Part shown: positions 45,090 through 54,379 of the stretch, piece by piece | Layout: each line of letters opens with the position of its first letter | Numbering within the stretch: position 1 is the first letter of the stretch | Assembly (NCBI RefSeq): GCF_019635155.1 | Contig: NZ_JAHBZY010000009.1 | Span: 56,622 to 120,621 of the forward strand | Reading direction: 5' to 3' | From: Nitrosomonas sp. | GTDB taxonomy: Bacteria; Pseudomonadota; Gammaproteobacteria; Burkholderiales; Nitrosomonadaceae | Length of the DNA stretch: 64,000 nt | Position numbers and translations under genes: made by a program | The notes under the pieces: generated by a model | The model's input: only the letters and a program-made list of their open reading frames with translations | Database searches by the model: none | Told to the model about the DNA's origin: nothing

Positions 45090-45995
45090 ATGGCGCGCCT
45101 AAATTTCTTTCATTATGATTTTAATGCGATGGGATCGCCGTGCTCGATTCAGCTATATGCGCGTAATGATAAATCAGCGCAACGCGCCGCCAAAATTGCG
45201 ATGGATGATGTCTCCCGCCTGGAAGCGAAATATTCCCGGTACCGGGAAGATAGCTTGATATCTTCAATTAATCGTATTGCGGCTGATGGTGGGCAGCTTC
45301 CGGTCGACGATGAAACGGCCGGTTTACTGGATTATGCATCTACCTGTTATCAGCAAAGCGATGGCTTGTTTGATATCACATCCGGTATTCTGCGGCGCGC
45401 TTGGAATTTTAAATCCGGTAAAATACCGGAATCTAAAGCTATTCAGGCGCTGCTCAGCAAGGTTGGCTGGGATAAAATTGCTTGGCTACGGCCTGTTTTA
45501 TCATTTAACACTGCCGGAATGGAAATCGATTTTGGCGGTGTCGTGAAAGAATATGCAGTCGATCGCGCGGCATCACTTTGTTATGAAACTGGCATTCGCC
45601 ACGGTATTGTGAATCTTGGCGGCGATATCAAAGTGATCGGTCCGCATGTTGATGGCACACCCTGGCGTGTTGCCATTCGACATCCGCGTATCCCTGGCAG
45701 TATTTTGCAGACGCTGTTGTTGCATTCCGGCGCACTGGCAAGCAGCGGTGATTATGAGCGGTGTATCACACTCGATGGTATCCGTTATGGTCATGTGCTC
45801 AATCCTAAAACCGGCTGGCCGGTACGTTATATGGCGGCAGTGAGCGTTATTGGAGAGTTTTGCGTGGTTGCCGGTAGTGCATCGACAATCGGCATGCTGA
45901 AAGAAGAAGACGGGCCTGCTTGGTTAAGGTCGCTGGGTTTGCCGCATTTATGGGTGAATGTATCGGGAGAATCGGGCGGAACTTTGATGAAATAA
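45090..45995 (+). CDS. apbE: FAD:protein FMN transferase
   Basis: This 301-residue protein attaches FMN to a Thr or Ser of partner proteins. Typical regions are FNAMGSPCSIQLYAR (near 11), SRYREDSLISSINR (near 50), EIDFGGVVKEYAVDRAASL (near 147-165), GIVNLGGDIKVIG (near 176) and LASSGDYERC with GHVLNPKTGWPV near 230-250. No signal peptide is obvious, while most ApbE proteins are exported lipoproteins; the short N-terminus may be incomplete. Its place at the end of the DUF4266/DUF3570 cluster is the usual one, so an FMN-modified partner is likely. Confidence 0.9.
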   Translation: MARLNFFHYDFNAMGSPCSIQLYARNDKSAQRAAKIAMDDVSRLEAKYSRYREDSLISSINRIAADGGQLPVDDETAGLLDYASTCYQQSDGLFDITSGILRRAWNFKSGKIPESKAIQALLSKVGWDKIAWLRPVLSFNTAGMEIDFGGVVKEYAVDRAASLCYETGIRHGIVNLGGDIKVIGPHVDGTPWRVAIRHPRIPGSILQTLLLHSGALASSGDYERCITLDGIRYGHVLNPKTGWPVRYMAAVSVIGEFCVVAGSASTIGMLKEEDGPAWLRSLGLPHLWVNVSGESGGTLMK

Positions 45996-46095
45996 AAATA
46001 TGATGACAGGATGATATCGCCCGGCGAGTGATATAAAAGTCGGTCATGAATTTTATGACAACTGCAATCACTTGGGTTTTTTTGCCCAAATTTAA

Positions 46096-46743
46096 TCAAC
46101 GTTCTTCCGAGACCCAACGGGTTGCATAACGGATTAAGTCCGCACCGTCTTTTAAGTTTAATTTAATTCGTATGTTAAAACGGTGTGTTTCAATGGTTTT
46201 AATGCTACGGCAGAGTAATTTTGCAATTTCCTGACTGCTGTGTCCTTGTCCGATTAAGTGAAGCACTTCAAATTCGCTGGGAGTCAGCGAATTGATCAAT
46301 TGCTCGGGTTCCGAACCTCCGGATGCAATTTTCTTTAACAATTTCTCCTGCATGTTTTTGCTTAAGTAAATGTTCCCTTTAAGAACTTCACGGATTGCAG
46401 CGAGCAATGTTTCACCCGGCTCTTGTTTCATCACATAACCGCGAGCGCCGGCACGTAATGCGCGTTCCGCATATACCGATTCATCGTGCATCGACACAAA
46501 AAGTACAGGAAGTGTCGGAATCAAGGCGTGCATGCTTTTTATCACTTCGAAACCAGAAACGGTCGTAAGGGTGACATCTAATAAAACGATATCCGCTGAT
46601 CCGGTTTTTTTGAGGATGCGAAGTGCTTCATCGCCATCACCTGCCTCGGCAAATACTTCAAGATCCGGTTCCATATTGATCATCATGGCCATGCCATGCC
46701 GGAGCATGGCATGATCATCGACTAGCATTATTCTTGCTTTCAT
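46096..46743 (-). CDS. LuxR/NarL-family response regulator
   Basis: This 215-residue protein has a receiver domain (MLVDDHAMLRHGMAMM, with the phospho-acceptor Asp in DIVLLDVTLTTVSGFE near 54-69, and the switch Lys in VMKQEPGETL near 108) and a C-terminal LuxR-type helix-turn-helix (SLTPSEFEVLHLIGQGHSSQ near 148, KTIETHRFNIRIKLNLKDG near 187). It is encoded 13 bases after the sensor kinase on the same strand, and is its partner. The pair is convergent with the metal-associated cluster, so it may control it; this is not shown by sequence. Confidence 0.93.
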   Translation of the reverse strand: MKARIMLVDDHAMLRHGMAMMINMEPDLEVFAEAGDGDEALRILKKTGSADIVLLDVTLTTVSGFEVIKSMHALIPTLPVLFVSMHDESVYAERALRAGARGYVMKQEPGETLLAAIREVLKGNIYLSKNMQEKLLKKIASGGSEPEQLINSLTPSEFEVLHLIGQGHSSQEIAKLLCRSIKTIETHRFNIRIKLNLKDGADLIRYATRWVSEER

Positions 46744-46756
46744 AGGGTTGAGAGAT

Positions 46757-49204
46757 TTATCCTATTTGCATTTCAATACGAACTTCCGTGCCGCCTTCGG
46801 CGCGAGAGAGGAAGTCCAACTTGGCGCCTAGCTGTCTTGCGCGATACTGCATGATTTTTATTCCCATTCCTGATGTTGTGATTGTATCGGGCGTCAGATT
46901 CGCTACAGGGAAACCGCTACCGTCATCTGCAATTGATAACTTTAGTATGCCGCCGTCAAGCGTTAATGATATTTCAATATGCTGCGCTTTTCCATGACGA
47001 ATTGCATTATTGGTTGCTTCTTGTGCAATCCGATAAAGATTGAGCGCTACAATTTCGTCGCTAACGTTTGGATCATTTCTGCTTGAGAAATCGCATACGA
47101 TGTTATAAGTCGTTGAAATCCGATTCGCAAGTTTTTGCAGCGCGGATATCAAGCCATTGGTTTCTAATTCAAATGGAAGTAATCCTTGTGCAAGCTGTTT
47201 GATTTGAATGACTGAGATCTGTGCTTGTGAAGCAATTGCAGCAGCAATTTCCGCCATATTCGAATTTCCAATGGTTGCAATCTGTTTTTCTAAGGCTCTT
47301 GCTTGATAACTGATTGCGGCAATTTGCTGACCGAGGTTGTCATGCAATTCCTGCCCGATTGTATGCGACTGTTCTTCCGCAATGAGTACGATCGCTTGTT
47401 CCAGCCGTTTGCGTTCAAGCCAACTTTCCAGATCACTTGCGACTGCATTGACGAGTTTTTGCTCCTCCAGCATGAGGAATGGTTTATCGTTAGGATAGTA
47501 TACACGCAATTGGCCGCGTACTTTGCCATTGACAGTGATTGAAGACCAGCATGTACAAGCGGGATCCCGCTCTGCGCGCCAGGAATGCTGCTTTCTGCTG
47601 ACAATTTTGGTTTTAGATGGAAATTGCCGATTTATTACCTGATCAAAATTCCCAGAGGGAAAACGCCAGCCATCCAATTCGATTACGGCATTTGCTATTT
47701 CCGGGAATTGCATCGCCGGTATTAGATGCTCAAAAATATTATGGCATACGCTATCAATCGAAGATTCCATACCGATGCCTCGCCGAATTTCATAAAGGCA
47801 AGTGATTTCTTTCAGGCGTTCACGCAATAGCTCATCAACTTGTTTGCGTTCCAGCCATCTGGAAAGATCATTGGTAATGGAATCGATCAGTTTTTGTTCT
47901 TCCTGATGGAAAAATGGCTTGTCGTTTGAAGATAAAACAGTTAACTGACCGCATACTTTGCCAATGACCCAAATTTTCGATTCTAATCCATGCGTAAAGT
48001 TTTGAGTTTGAGCATGGGAAACAATACGTTTGCCATTTAGCTCGATTATGATAGCAGTCTGTTCCGGGTACTGCATGGCTGGAATCAGATGCTCAATAAT
48101 CTGCTGACACACCTTTTCCTCCGACAAATCCAGTGTGAAACCACGCCGTATCTCATAAAGACATGTAATTTCCTTTAGGCGCTCGCGAAGTTCTATTTCT
48201 TTTTGGCTGAGTTCAAGGGAAATTTGTTCGGCAATTTCTTTGGCACCACGTGCTTCGCGTTCCGATTTGATCAATTTTTGCACAAACCAGTTTAATAGCA
48301 GAATTTCAGCGATAATCAGTCCGGCAAGATAAAGGATAATGACTCTAAGTTGTTCATTGATCGGTCTGAACAATTCATCTTCATCCAGCTTTAGGATGAT
48401 GCCAAGACCGATCTGACGCAATGGCGCGTATGCCTCAATGACCGGCACGTTGCGATAGTCTCTGACCGCAATCACACCACTTTCGCCATTGAGCGCAAAG
48501 CTGATCGGCAAAGTGCCAACTTCAGTAATACGCATTAGATGCGCGAATTTCACGCCATCAATCTGACTGATCAAGCAAGCCATTTCATGATCACCTGATG
48601 CCGGAGGGGCGCATAGGATGAATTCACTGGTTTTGCCAATCGATCTTATTTCGCTGAATCTGCGGGTTAGTTGCGGCAATTTTATTTCGGTTGTGATCGA
48701 GCCGATTCGTTGTTTGTCTTGATCAAAAACATCCATCGTGGTGCGTAAAATAAACTGCTTATCCCAGATGATGTAGGTGTCTTGAAATTTATTGAGAGGA
48801 ATGGATTGTGCTTGCCGGTCTGAAAAGCGACCGACTTTCGACAGCACGTTGCCTCGCTGATCATGAACAACTGCAGCTGTAAAACCAGCCTCTGGTAAAG
48901 AATGAACATTACGCTCCAAATCCTGCAAAGCGCTGCTGTTTATTGATTGCGCATTAAGTTGTTGTATCGACTGGATTAGAAAAGGACGAAGTGTCAATGT
49001 GTGGGTATTCTCAAGTCCTTTTTGGATTTGACTTTCAATCAATAGTGCTTTGCCTTGCAAAGCCACACTCAATCCTCGGCCAAGCACGGATTCAATTTGC
49101 TGCCGCATGGCGCTATACACTGCGATACCAGTTGTGAGTGTAAGACCTAGTAATAATAATCCGCCAATAATACTGATCTTGCGGTTGTCGCGAATAAAAA
49201 GCAA
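46757..49204 (-). CDS. Sensor histidine kinase with two tandem GAF-like domains
   Basis: This 815-residue membrane kinase has a first membrane segment at about 12-32 (IIGGLLLLGLTLTTGIAVYS), an extracytoplasmic sensor region (33-290) of Cache type with PNAYA-like motifs (APLRQIGLGIILKLDEDEL), and a second segment at about 292-315. Two GAF-like domains follow (about 340-460 and 465-595), each beginning LRERLKEITCLYEIRRG, evidence of internal duplication. The transmitter is of HisKA_3 type with the phospho-His in IGQELHDNLGQQIAAI (near 640), then the ATP domain (NAIRHGKAQHIEI, DDGSGFP). It is NarX-like in layout and pairs with the LuxR-type regulator downstream. Confidence 0.9.
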   Translation of the reverse strand: MLFIRDNRKISIIGGLLLLGLTLTTGIAVYSAMRQQIESVLGRGLSVALQGKALLIESQIQKGLENTHTLTLRPFLIQSIQQLNAQSINSSALQDLERNVHSLPEAGFTAAVVHDQRGNVLSKVGRFSDRQAQSIPLNKFQDTYIIWDKQFILRTTMDVFDQDKQRIGSITTEIKLPQLTRRFSEIRSIGKTSEFILCAPPASGDHEMACLISQIDGVKFAHLMRITEVGTLPISFALNGESGVIAVRDYRNVPVIEAYAPLRQIGLGIILKLDEDELFRPINEQLRVIILYLAGLIIAEILLLNWFVQKLIKSEREARGAKEIAEQISLELSQKEIELRERLKEITCLYEIRRGFTLDLSEEKVCQQIIEHLIPAMQYPEQTAIIIELNGKRIVSHAQTQNFTHGLESKIWVIGKVCGQLTVLSSNDKPFFHQEEQKLIDSITNDLSRWLERKQVDELLRERLKEITCLYEIRRGIGMESSIDSVCHNIFEHLIPAMQFPEIANAVIELDGWRFPSGNFDQVINRQFPSKTKIVSRKQHSWRAERDPACTCWSSITVNGKVRGQLRVYYPNDKPFLMLEEQKLVNAVASDLESWLERKRLEQAIVLIAEEQSHTIGQELHDNLGQQIAAISYQARALEKQIATIGNSNMAEIAAAIASQAQISVIQIKQLAQGLLPFELETNGLISALQKLANRISTTYNIVCDFSSRNDPNVSDEIVALNLYRIAQEATNNAIRHGKAQHIEISLTLDGGILKLSIADDGSGFPVANLTPDTITTSGMGIKIMQYRARQLGAKLDFLSRAEGGTEVRIEMQIG

Positions 49205-49361
49205 GATGCCCTCCCTGGATGTCCGGTTTATATCGACTGAATGCGTTTACAGTAAGCTACAAGAGAAATTAAACATTCTAGTTACCACTCGGTGAGTGCT
49301 TCGAAGATCTACAATGCTATGAATCTCATCGATACGGTATAATAGCTTTTTATTTCATCGA

Positions 49362-49988
49362 ATGATAAAAATCATGTTGCAAGGGATTAACCTCGCTTGC
49401 GTTCGCGGGGACCGTGAGTTGTTTAGAGATATTAATTTTTCTGTCGAAGCAGGTTGCTTAATGCAAGTGAGCGGTCCTAATGGCAGTGGAAAAACCAGTC
49501 TGCTCCGAATGTTGTGTGGTTTATCTAATCCTGCTGCAGGTGAGATTCGTTGGTGTAATACACCGGTTCGTTCGCTCGAAGGAGAATATTTTTCTGATAT
49601 GACCTATATCGGCCATTTAAGCGGTACAAAAGATGATCTTACTGTTAGTGAGAATTTACGCATATCGAGTGCGTTGGCCGGTGTTGAGATAAGCTTTTCG
49701 CAAGCGGCTGAGGCACTTGCTTTTATTGGATTGGGCGGTAGGGATAATTTACCGGTAAAAGTTTTGTCGCAAGGTCAGCGTCGTCGTGTGGCGTTGGCGC
49801 GCTTGCTCGTTTGTAAAACTACATTATGGATTTTGGACGAACCTCTGGTTGCATTGGATGTGGCTGCCGTTCAGTTGATAAAGGAGGTGCTGGAGCGGCA
49901 TTTGCAGCAGAATGGCATTGTGGTGATGACGACACATCAGGAAATCGATATCACGGCTTCTTCAAAAATGCAGTTGCATCTTGCTTGA
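49362..49988 (+). CDS. ccmA: Haem exporter ATPase CcmA
   Basis: This 208-residue ABC ATPase has Walker A VSGPNGSGKTSLLRML (near 37), the signature KVLSQGQRRRVALARLL (near 130) and Walker B LWILDEPLVALDV (near 152). With CcmB, CcmC and CcmD it forms the complex that releases haem-loaded CcmE for c-type cytochrome assembly. An alternative ATG lies four codons on (49374); no good ribosome site separates them. It overlaps the start of ccmB by eight bases. Confidence 0.94.
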   Translation: MIKIMLQGINLACVRGDRELFRDINFSVEAGCLMQVSGPNGSGKTSLLRMLCGLSNPAAGEIRWCNTPVRSLEGEYFSDMTYIGHLSGTKDDLTVSENLRISSALAGVEISFSQAAEALAFIGLGGRDNLPVKVLSQGQRRRVALARLLVCKTTLWILDEPLVALDVAAVQLIKEVLERHLQQNGIVVMTTHQEIDITASSKMQLHLA

Positions 49989-50655
49989 TAAATATATGTT
50001 TATATGGATTATTAAGCGCGATTTGTTATTGGCTGTACGCCGGCAATCTGATGTGCTGATCACACTTTTTTTCTTTATTATTGTAGTCAGCTTATTTCCG
50101 CTAAGTGTCGGACCGGAGATGAATTTGCTTCGAACAATGGCGCCCGGAGTAGTGTGGGTAGCAGCTTTGTTAGCATCCATGCTGTCGCTCGGTAGAATGT
50201 TTTCTAATGATTATTTGGATGGAACGTTGGAGCAGATGCTGTTATCGCCGCAATCATTATCGATTCTTGTTCTTGGTAAAGCATTTGCGCACTGGATAGT
50301 GTCGGGTGTTCCACTCGTGTTGATGGCGCCCGTTCTAGGTATTCAATATGATTTGCCGTTTGACGCATTACTTGTGTTAACAGGCGCATTATTGCTGGGG
50401 ACACCCGTGTTGAGTTTGATAGGAGCCATAGGTGCCGCCCTGACACTTGGATTGAGAGGCGGGGGTGTATTGGTATCTCTCTTAGTGTTGCCACTATACA
50501 TCCCAATCCTGATTTTTGGAGCAGGCGCGGTTGAAGCAAATATGGCCGGTATTGCATTTGATGCGCATTTGTCACTGATTGGCGCATTTCTGCTGGCTTC
50601 ACTTGTTTTTGCACCATGGGCGGCGGCTGCGTCGCTACGAGTTTCTTTAGAATAA
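49981..50655 (+). CDS. ccmB: Haem exporter membrane protein CcmB
   Basis: This 224-residue protein has six membrane segments and the family sequences IKRDLLLAVRRQSDVLITLFF (N-terminus), SLGRMFSNDYLDGTLEQMLL (near 72) and LPLYIPILIFGAGAVEA (near 170-186). It is the membrane half of the CcmAB transporter. A 223-base gap follows before ccmC, which may hold a second promoter. Confidence 0.94.
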   Translation: MLDKYMFIWIIKRDLLLAVRRQSDVLITLFFFIIVVSLFPLSVGPEMNLLRTMAPGVVWVAALLASMLSLGRMFSNDYLDGTLEQMLLSPQSLSILVLGKAFAHWIVSGVPLVLMAPVLGIQYDLPFDALLVLTGALLLGTPVLSLIGAIGAALTLGLRGGGVLVSLLVLPLYIPILIFGAGAVEANMAGIAFDAHLSLIGAFLLASLVFAPWAAAASLRVSLE

Positions 50656-50878
50656 GATGAAAAACGATGATGAACCATTGATTGGTTTATAAGAGCGCTA
50701 TTTAAAAAGCAGCATATTCTTTTTTGTCTGTTTTCTTCTAAAATATTCTATTTGTAAAGCGTGCAGATAAAGAAAGCAATTTTTGATTTTTACTTTTTGG
50801 TATAGAATGAGCCGCTGCAAAATTAGGGTAAGTTATAGATAGAATTAAAATTTATTATAAAGGTTGTTAATATATAAA

Positions 50879-51622
50879 ATGGCGATCAATTGGTTCAAAT
50901 ATTCGTCCCCTGCTAGTTTTTATACACTTGCAGGAAAAATGATCCCAATCTTTGTCATAGCTGCGGTGATTTTTTTGGTAGCGGGGCTTTATATCGGTTT
51001 CTTTGTGGCACCTACAGATTTTCAGCAAGGTGAAGCTTATCGGATTATTTTTATTCATGTGCCGGCTGCTTGGATGTCAATGTTTCTTTACGTGGTGATG
51101 GCTTTCTGGGCCGCAATAGGGTTGGCTTTTAATACAAGACTATCCTCCATGTTCGCAACCGCGATTGCACCGACTGGTGCTATGTTCACTTTTCTAGCAT
51201 TATGGACCGGCGCCCTGTGGGGCAAGCCCATGTGGGGTACGTGGTGGGTATGGGATGCACGGTTAACCTCGGAACTGATTTTATTTTTTTTGTATATTGG
51301 CTTTATGTCGTTACAGGCAGCGATTGATGATCCACGCCGGGCTGATAAAGCGGGGGCGATCATCGCAATTGTCGGCGTAGTTAATATTCCGATTATTTAT
51401 TTCTCGGTTCAATGGTGGAATACTCTGCATCAGGGAGCATCTGTAAGTATTAATCAAGCACCCGCAATGGCATCGACGATGTTGACGGGGATGCTTGTTA
51501 TGGTACTAGCAAGCTGGATGTACTCCATTGCAGTCATATTAAAAAGAGTGCGCGTTATTATCCTGGAAAGAGAGAGTCACTCAGCTTGGGTAACAGAATT
51601 ACAAAAGAAGGGGGCTGTTTAA
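50879..51622 (+). CDS. ccmC: Haem-handling protein CcmC
   Basis: This 247-residue membrane protein contains the tryptophan-rich haem-binding signature (GTWWVWDARLTSELILFFLY near 123), flanked by the histidines in FIHVPAAWMSMF and in WWNTLHQGASVS. It hands haem to CcmE. I start at ATG 50879, which gives the family N-terminus MAINWFKYSSP; an earlier in-frame TTG at 50864 would be less usual. Its stop overlaps the ccmD start (TAATG). Confidence 0.94.
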   Translation: MAINWFKYSSPASFYTLAGKMIPIFVIAAVIFLVAGLYIGFFVAPTDFQQGEAYRIIFIHVPAAWMSMFLYVVMAFWAAIGLAFNTRLSSMFATAIAPTGAMFTFLALWTGALWGKPMWGTWWVWDARLTSELILFFLYIGFMSLQAAIDDPRRADKAGAIIAIVGVVNIPIIYFSVQWWNTLHQGASVSINQAPAMASTMLTGMLVMVLASWMYSIAVILKRVRVIILERESHSAWVTELQKKGAV

Positions 51623-51792
51623 TGAACTGGTCGAGTTGGTCGGAGTTTTTCTCAATGGGGGGATATGGGCTCTATGTTTGGGGTTCGTATGCGGTGGTAT
51701 TTCTTTGTATCGTTGCTGAAGTTTTGTTAATTTCAAATCGACGTAGAACTTTGGAAAAACAATACGGTCACATTCACGACTTGAATAAATAG
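51622..51792 (+). CDS. ccmD: Haem exporter small subunit CcmD
   Basis: This 56-residue protein has one membrane segment (GGYGLYVWGSYAVVFLCIVAEV, trimmed here: GGYGLYVWGSYAVVFLCI) and a basic tail SNRRRTLEKQ. The sequence and length are those of CcmD, which stabilises the CcmABC-CcmE complex. The start codon overlaps the stop of ccmC by one base, which indicates translational coupling. Confidence 0.9.
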   Translation: MNWSSWSEFFSMGGYGLYVWGSYAVVFLCIVAEVLLISNRRRTLEKQYGHIHDLNK

Positions 51793-51801
51793 AGACTAAA
51801 A

Positions 51802-52251
51802 ATGAAACCCCGTCATAAAAAGCTTGTAATTATTGCCTCTAGCGTAACTGCGTTAGGAATTGCATCAGTCTTAGTATTGAATGCATTTCAAAGTAATCTG
51901 GTATTTTTCTTTAGTCCGACACAAGTTGTTGCTAAAGAGGCGCCCATAGGTAAAAGTTTCCGTATCGGCGGTCTTGTTGCGGATGGTAGTGTGAAGCGTG
52001 AAGATGGATCAACGACTGTACACTTTGCGATTACTGACACCGCAGAAACAATCCCGGTTGTCTATACTGGCATTTTGCCCGATTTGTTTAAGGAAGGTAA
52101 GGGTGTTGTCGCGCAAGGAAAAATATCGAACCAAGGTGTATTTCTCGCTGATGAGGTTCTCGCTAAACATGATGAGAACTACATGCCGCCTGAGGCTGCT
52201 GAAGCTTTAGAGAAAGCAGCAAAAGCACAAAAAGCATCTCTCATACAATAG
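51802..52251 (+). CDS. ccmE: Cytochrome c haem chaperone CcmE
   Basis: This 149-residue protein has an N-terminal membrane anchor ([19 protein letters not shown]) and an OB-fold domain ([37 protein letters not shown]). The covalent haem ligand histidine and nearby Tyr lie in [13 protein letters not shown] (near 119-131). It carries haem from CcmC to CcmF/H. It starts ten bases after ccmD. Confidence 0.95.
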   Translation: MKPRHKKLVIIASSVTALGIASVLVLNAFQSNLVFFFSPTQVVAKEAPIGKSFRIGGLVADGSVKREDGSTTVHFAITDTAETIPVVYTGILPDLFKEGKGVVAQGKISNQGVFLADEVLAKHDENYMPPEAAEALEKAAKAQKASLIQ

Positions 52252-52324
52252 TTTTTCAAGGTAGATTATTACCTCTGGGAATTTCTTTTTTAAATCCTGA
52301 AAAATTTTCAATTGGTACAACATC

Positions 52325-54379
52325 ATGATTCCAGAAATAGGTAACTTTTCATTAATTCTCGCTCTTTTATTAGCCATCATACAGGGAACACTCCCCATAA
52401 TTGGTGCGGCAAGAGGTATTCCCTCCTGGATTGCTCTCGCGAGACCGGTAGTGCAAGGCCAATTTGTATTCGTTCTGATAGCGTTCTTTTGCTTGGCTTA
52501 TTCATTTGTTACCAGCGACTTTTCAGTATTGAATGTGGCAAAGAATTCGAATACGGAGTTGCCTCTTCATTTTCGAATAGCGGCTACCTGGGGGTCGCAT
52601 GAAGGTTCCTTGTTGTTATGGGTGTTAATGTTAGCTAGTTGGTCTGTTGCGGTCAGTATTTTTAGTAAACAACTACCGGATGATGTTGTCGCACGTGTGC
52701 TTGGCGTGTTGGGGCTTGTTGCGATTGGTTTTTATGTGTTCATGTTATTTACCTCAAATCCGTTTGATCGTTTATTGCCTGCAGCGTTTGAAGGAAGTGA
52801 TTTGAATCCTCTGTTGCAGGACGTAGGTATGGTTGTTCATCCACCGATGCTTTATATGGGCTATGTTGGTTTCTCAATTGCATTTGCATTTGCTATCGCG
52901 GCTTTATTAAGCGGGAAGTTGGATGCGGCTTGGGCTCGATGGTCTCGGCCTTGGACGATTGTAGCCTGGGTATTTTTGACATTTGGCATAATGCTCGGAA
53001 GCTGGTGGGCTTATTATGAGCTAGGCTGGGGTGGTTGGTGGTTCTGGGATCCGGTTGAAAATGCATCGTTCATGCCATGGTTGGTTGGGACTGCTTTGGT
53101 TCATTCATTAGCCGTTACAGAAAAACGGGGCAGTTTTAAGAGTTGGACGGTATTATTAGCTATTAGCGCATTTGCGCTAAGCTTATTGGGCACCTTTTTG
53201 GTGCGTTCGGGTGTTTTGACTTCTGTACACGCATTTGCAACCGATCCAGCACGAGGTATTTTTATCCTTGTTTTCCTAGTCGTTGTTATCAGTTGCTCAT
53301 TGATACTGTTTGCTTGGCGTGCGCCTAAAGTCGGACTGGGTGGTAAATTTGACTTGCTTTCTCGAGAATCCATGCTGTTGACGAATAATATTTTATTATT
53401 AGTTGCGGCTGCCAGTGTGTTGTTGGGAACATTGTATCCACTAATTATTGACGCACTTGGATTGGGCAAGCTATCAGTAGGCCCTCCTTATTTTGAAGCA
53501 GTTTTTGTTCCTGTTATGACGCCGGCAATCTTCCTTATTGGTGTAGGCCCTATATCACGATGGAAACAAATGAGTTTGCCGGCATTGGCTGTGCGTTTAC
53601 GTTGGGCATTTGCGGTGAGTGTCGTTTCTGCACTGATAGCGCCCTATTTTATGGGTGAATGGAAACCGATGATCAGTTTCGGTTTATTGTTAGCGTTTTG
53701 GATCATTGTTTGCATATTTGTAAGTATCAAGCATCGCGTGAGTTCTAGCGGTGAAGGTAATTTCATTTCCAAATTATTAAAACAATCAAGAAGTTATTAT
53801 GGCATGCATCTGGCGCATTTAGGTGTGGCTGTATTTATTATCGGTGTGACATTAGTCAATGGTTATGAAACTGAAAAAGATGTGCGCATGGAGATTGGAA
53901 GTAAGGTAACAGTCGGAGGTTATACTTTTCAATTTAATGGTACCAGTGATGTCATAGGTCCAAACTATAAGGCCGTACGTGGAGACATCGCTGTTATCAA
54001 AGACGATCAATTTGTTCGTAATCTGTATCCAGAAAAACGTACTTATAATGCATCGGGTATGGCCATGACAGAGGCGGCCATTGACACTGGATTATTCCGC
54101 GATCTTTATGTCGCTTTAGGCGAACCGCTTGCAAATGGTGCTTGGGTTGTTCGTGCCTATCACAAACCATTTGTTGATTGGATATGGCTGGGATGTATCT
54201 TAATGGCAATCGGTGGAATCACTTCAATTACAGATCGACGTTATCGTCTGAAGATAACTAAAAAGAATCAGTTAACCACCAAAGACGAAGAAATTGAACG
54301 GCTACCTGAAGAAGCTCCTGTTGTTATTGCACCTGCGACTAATAAAGCTGAGTTAGCAACGGAGTCAAGTAAAATATGA
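52325..54379 (+). CDS. ccmF: Cytochrome c haem lyase subunit CcmF
   Basis: This 684-residue protein has many membrane segments and the WWD-type signature GGWWFWDPVENASFMPWL (near 238), with conserved His in AATWGSHEGSLLLWVL (near 89), LVHPPMLYMGY-like VVHPPMLYMGYVG and DPARG. It attaches haem to apocytochrome. Its last codons overlap ccmG by four bases. The tail beyond the final membrane segment is Glu/Lys-rich and unconserved. Confidence 0.95.
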   Translation: MIPEIGNFSLILALLLAIIQGTLPIIGAARGIPSWIALARPVVQGQFVFVLIAFFCLAYSFVTSDFSVLNVAKNSNTELPLHFRIAATWGSHEGSLLLWVLMLASWSVAVSIFSKQLPDDVVARVLGVLGLVAIGFYVFMLFTSNPFDRLLPAAFEGSDLNPLLQDVGMVVHPPMLYMGYVGFSIAFAFAIAALLSGKLDAAWARWSRPWTIVAWVFLTFGIMLGSWWAYYELGWGGWWFWDPVENASFMPWLVGTALVHSLAVTEKRGSFKSWTVLLAISAFALSLLGTFLVRSGVLTSVHAFATDPARGIFILVFLVVVISCSLILFAWRAPKVGLGGKFDLLSRESMLLTNNILLLVAAASVLLGTLYPLIIDALGLGKLSVGPPYFEAVFVPVMTPAIFLIGVGPISRWKQMSLPALAVRLRWAFAVSVVSALIAPYFMGEWKPMISFGLLLAFWIIVCIFVSIKHRVSSSGEGNFISKLLKQSRSYYGMHLAHLGVAVFIIGVTLVNGYETEKDVRMEIGSKVTVGGYTFQFNGTSDVIGPNYKAVRGDIAVIKDDQFVRNLYPEKRTYNASGMAMTEAAIDTGLFRDLYVALGEPLANGAWVVRAYHKPFVDWIWLGCILMAIGGITSITDRRYRLKITKKNQLTTKDEEIERLPEEAPVVIAPATNKAELATESSKI

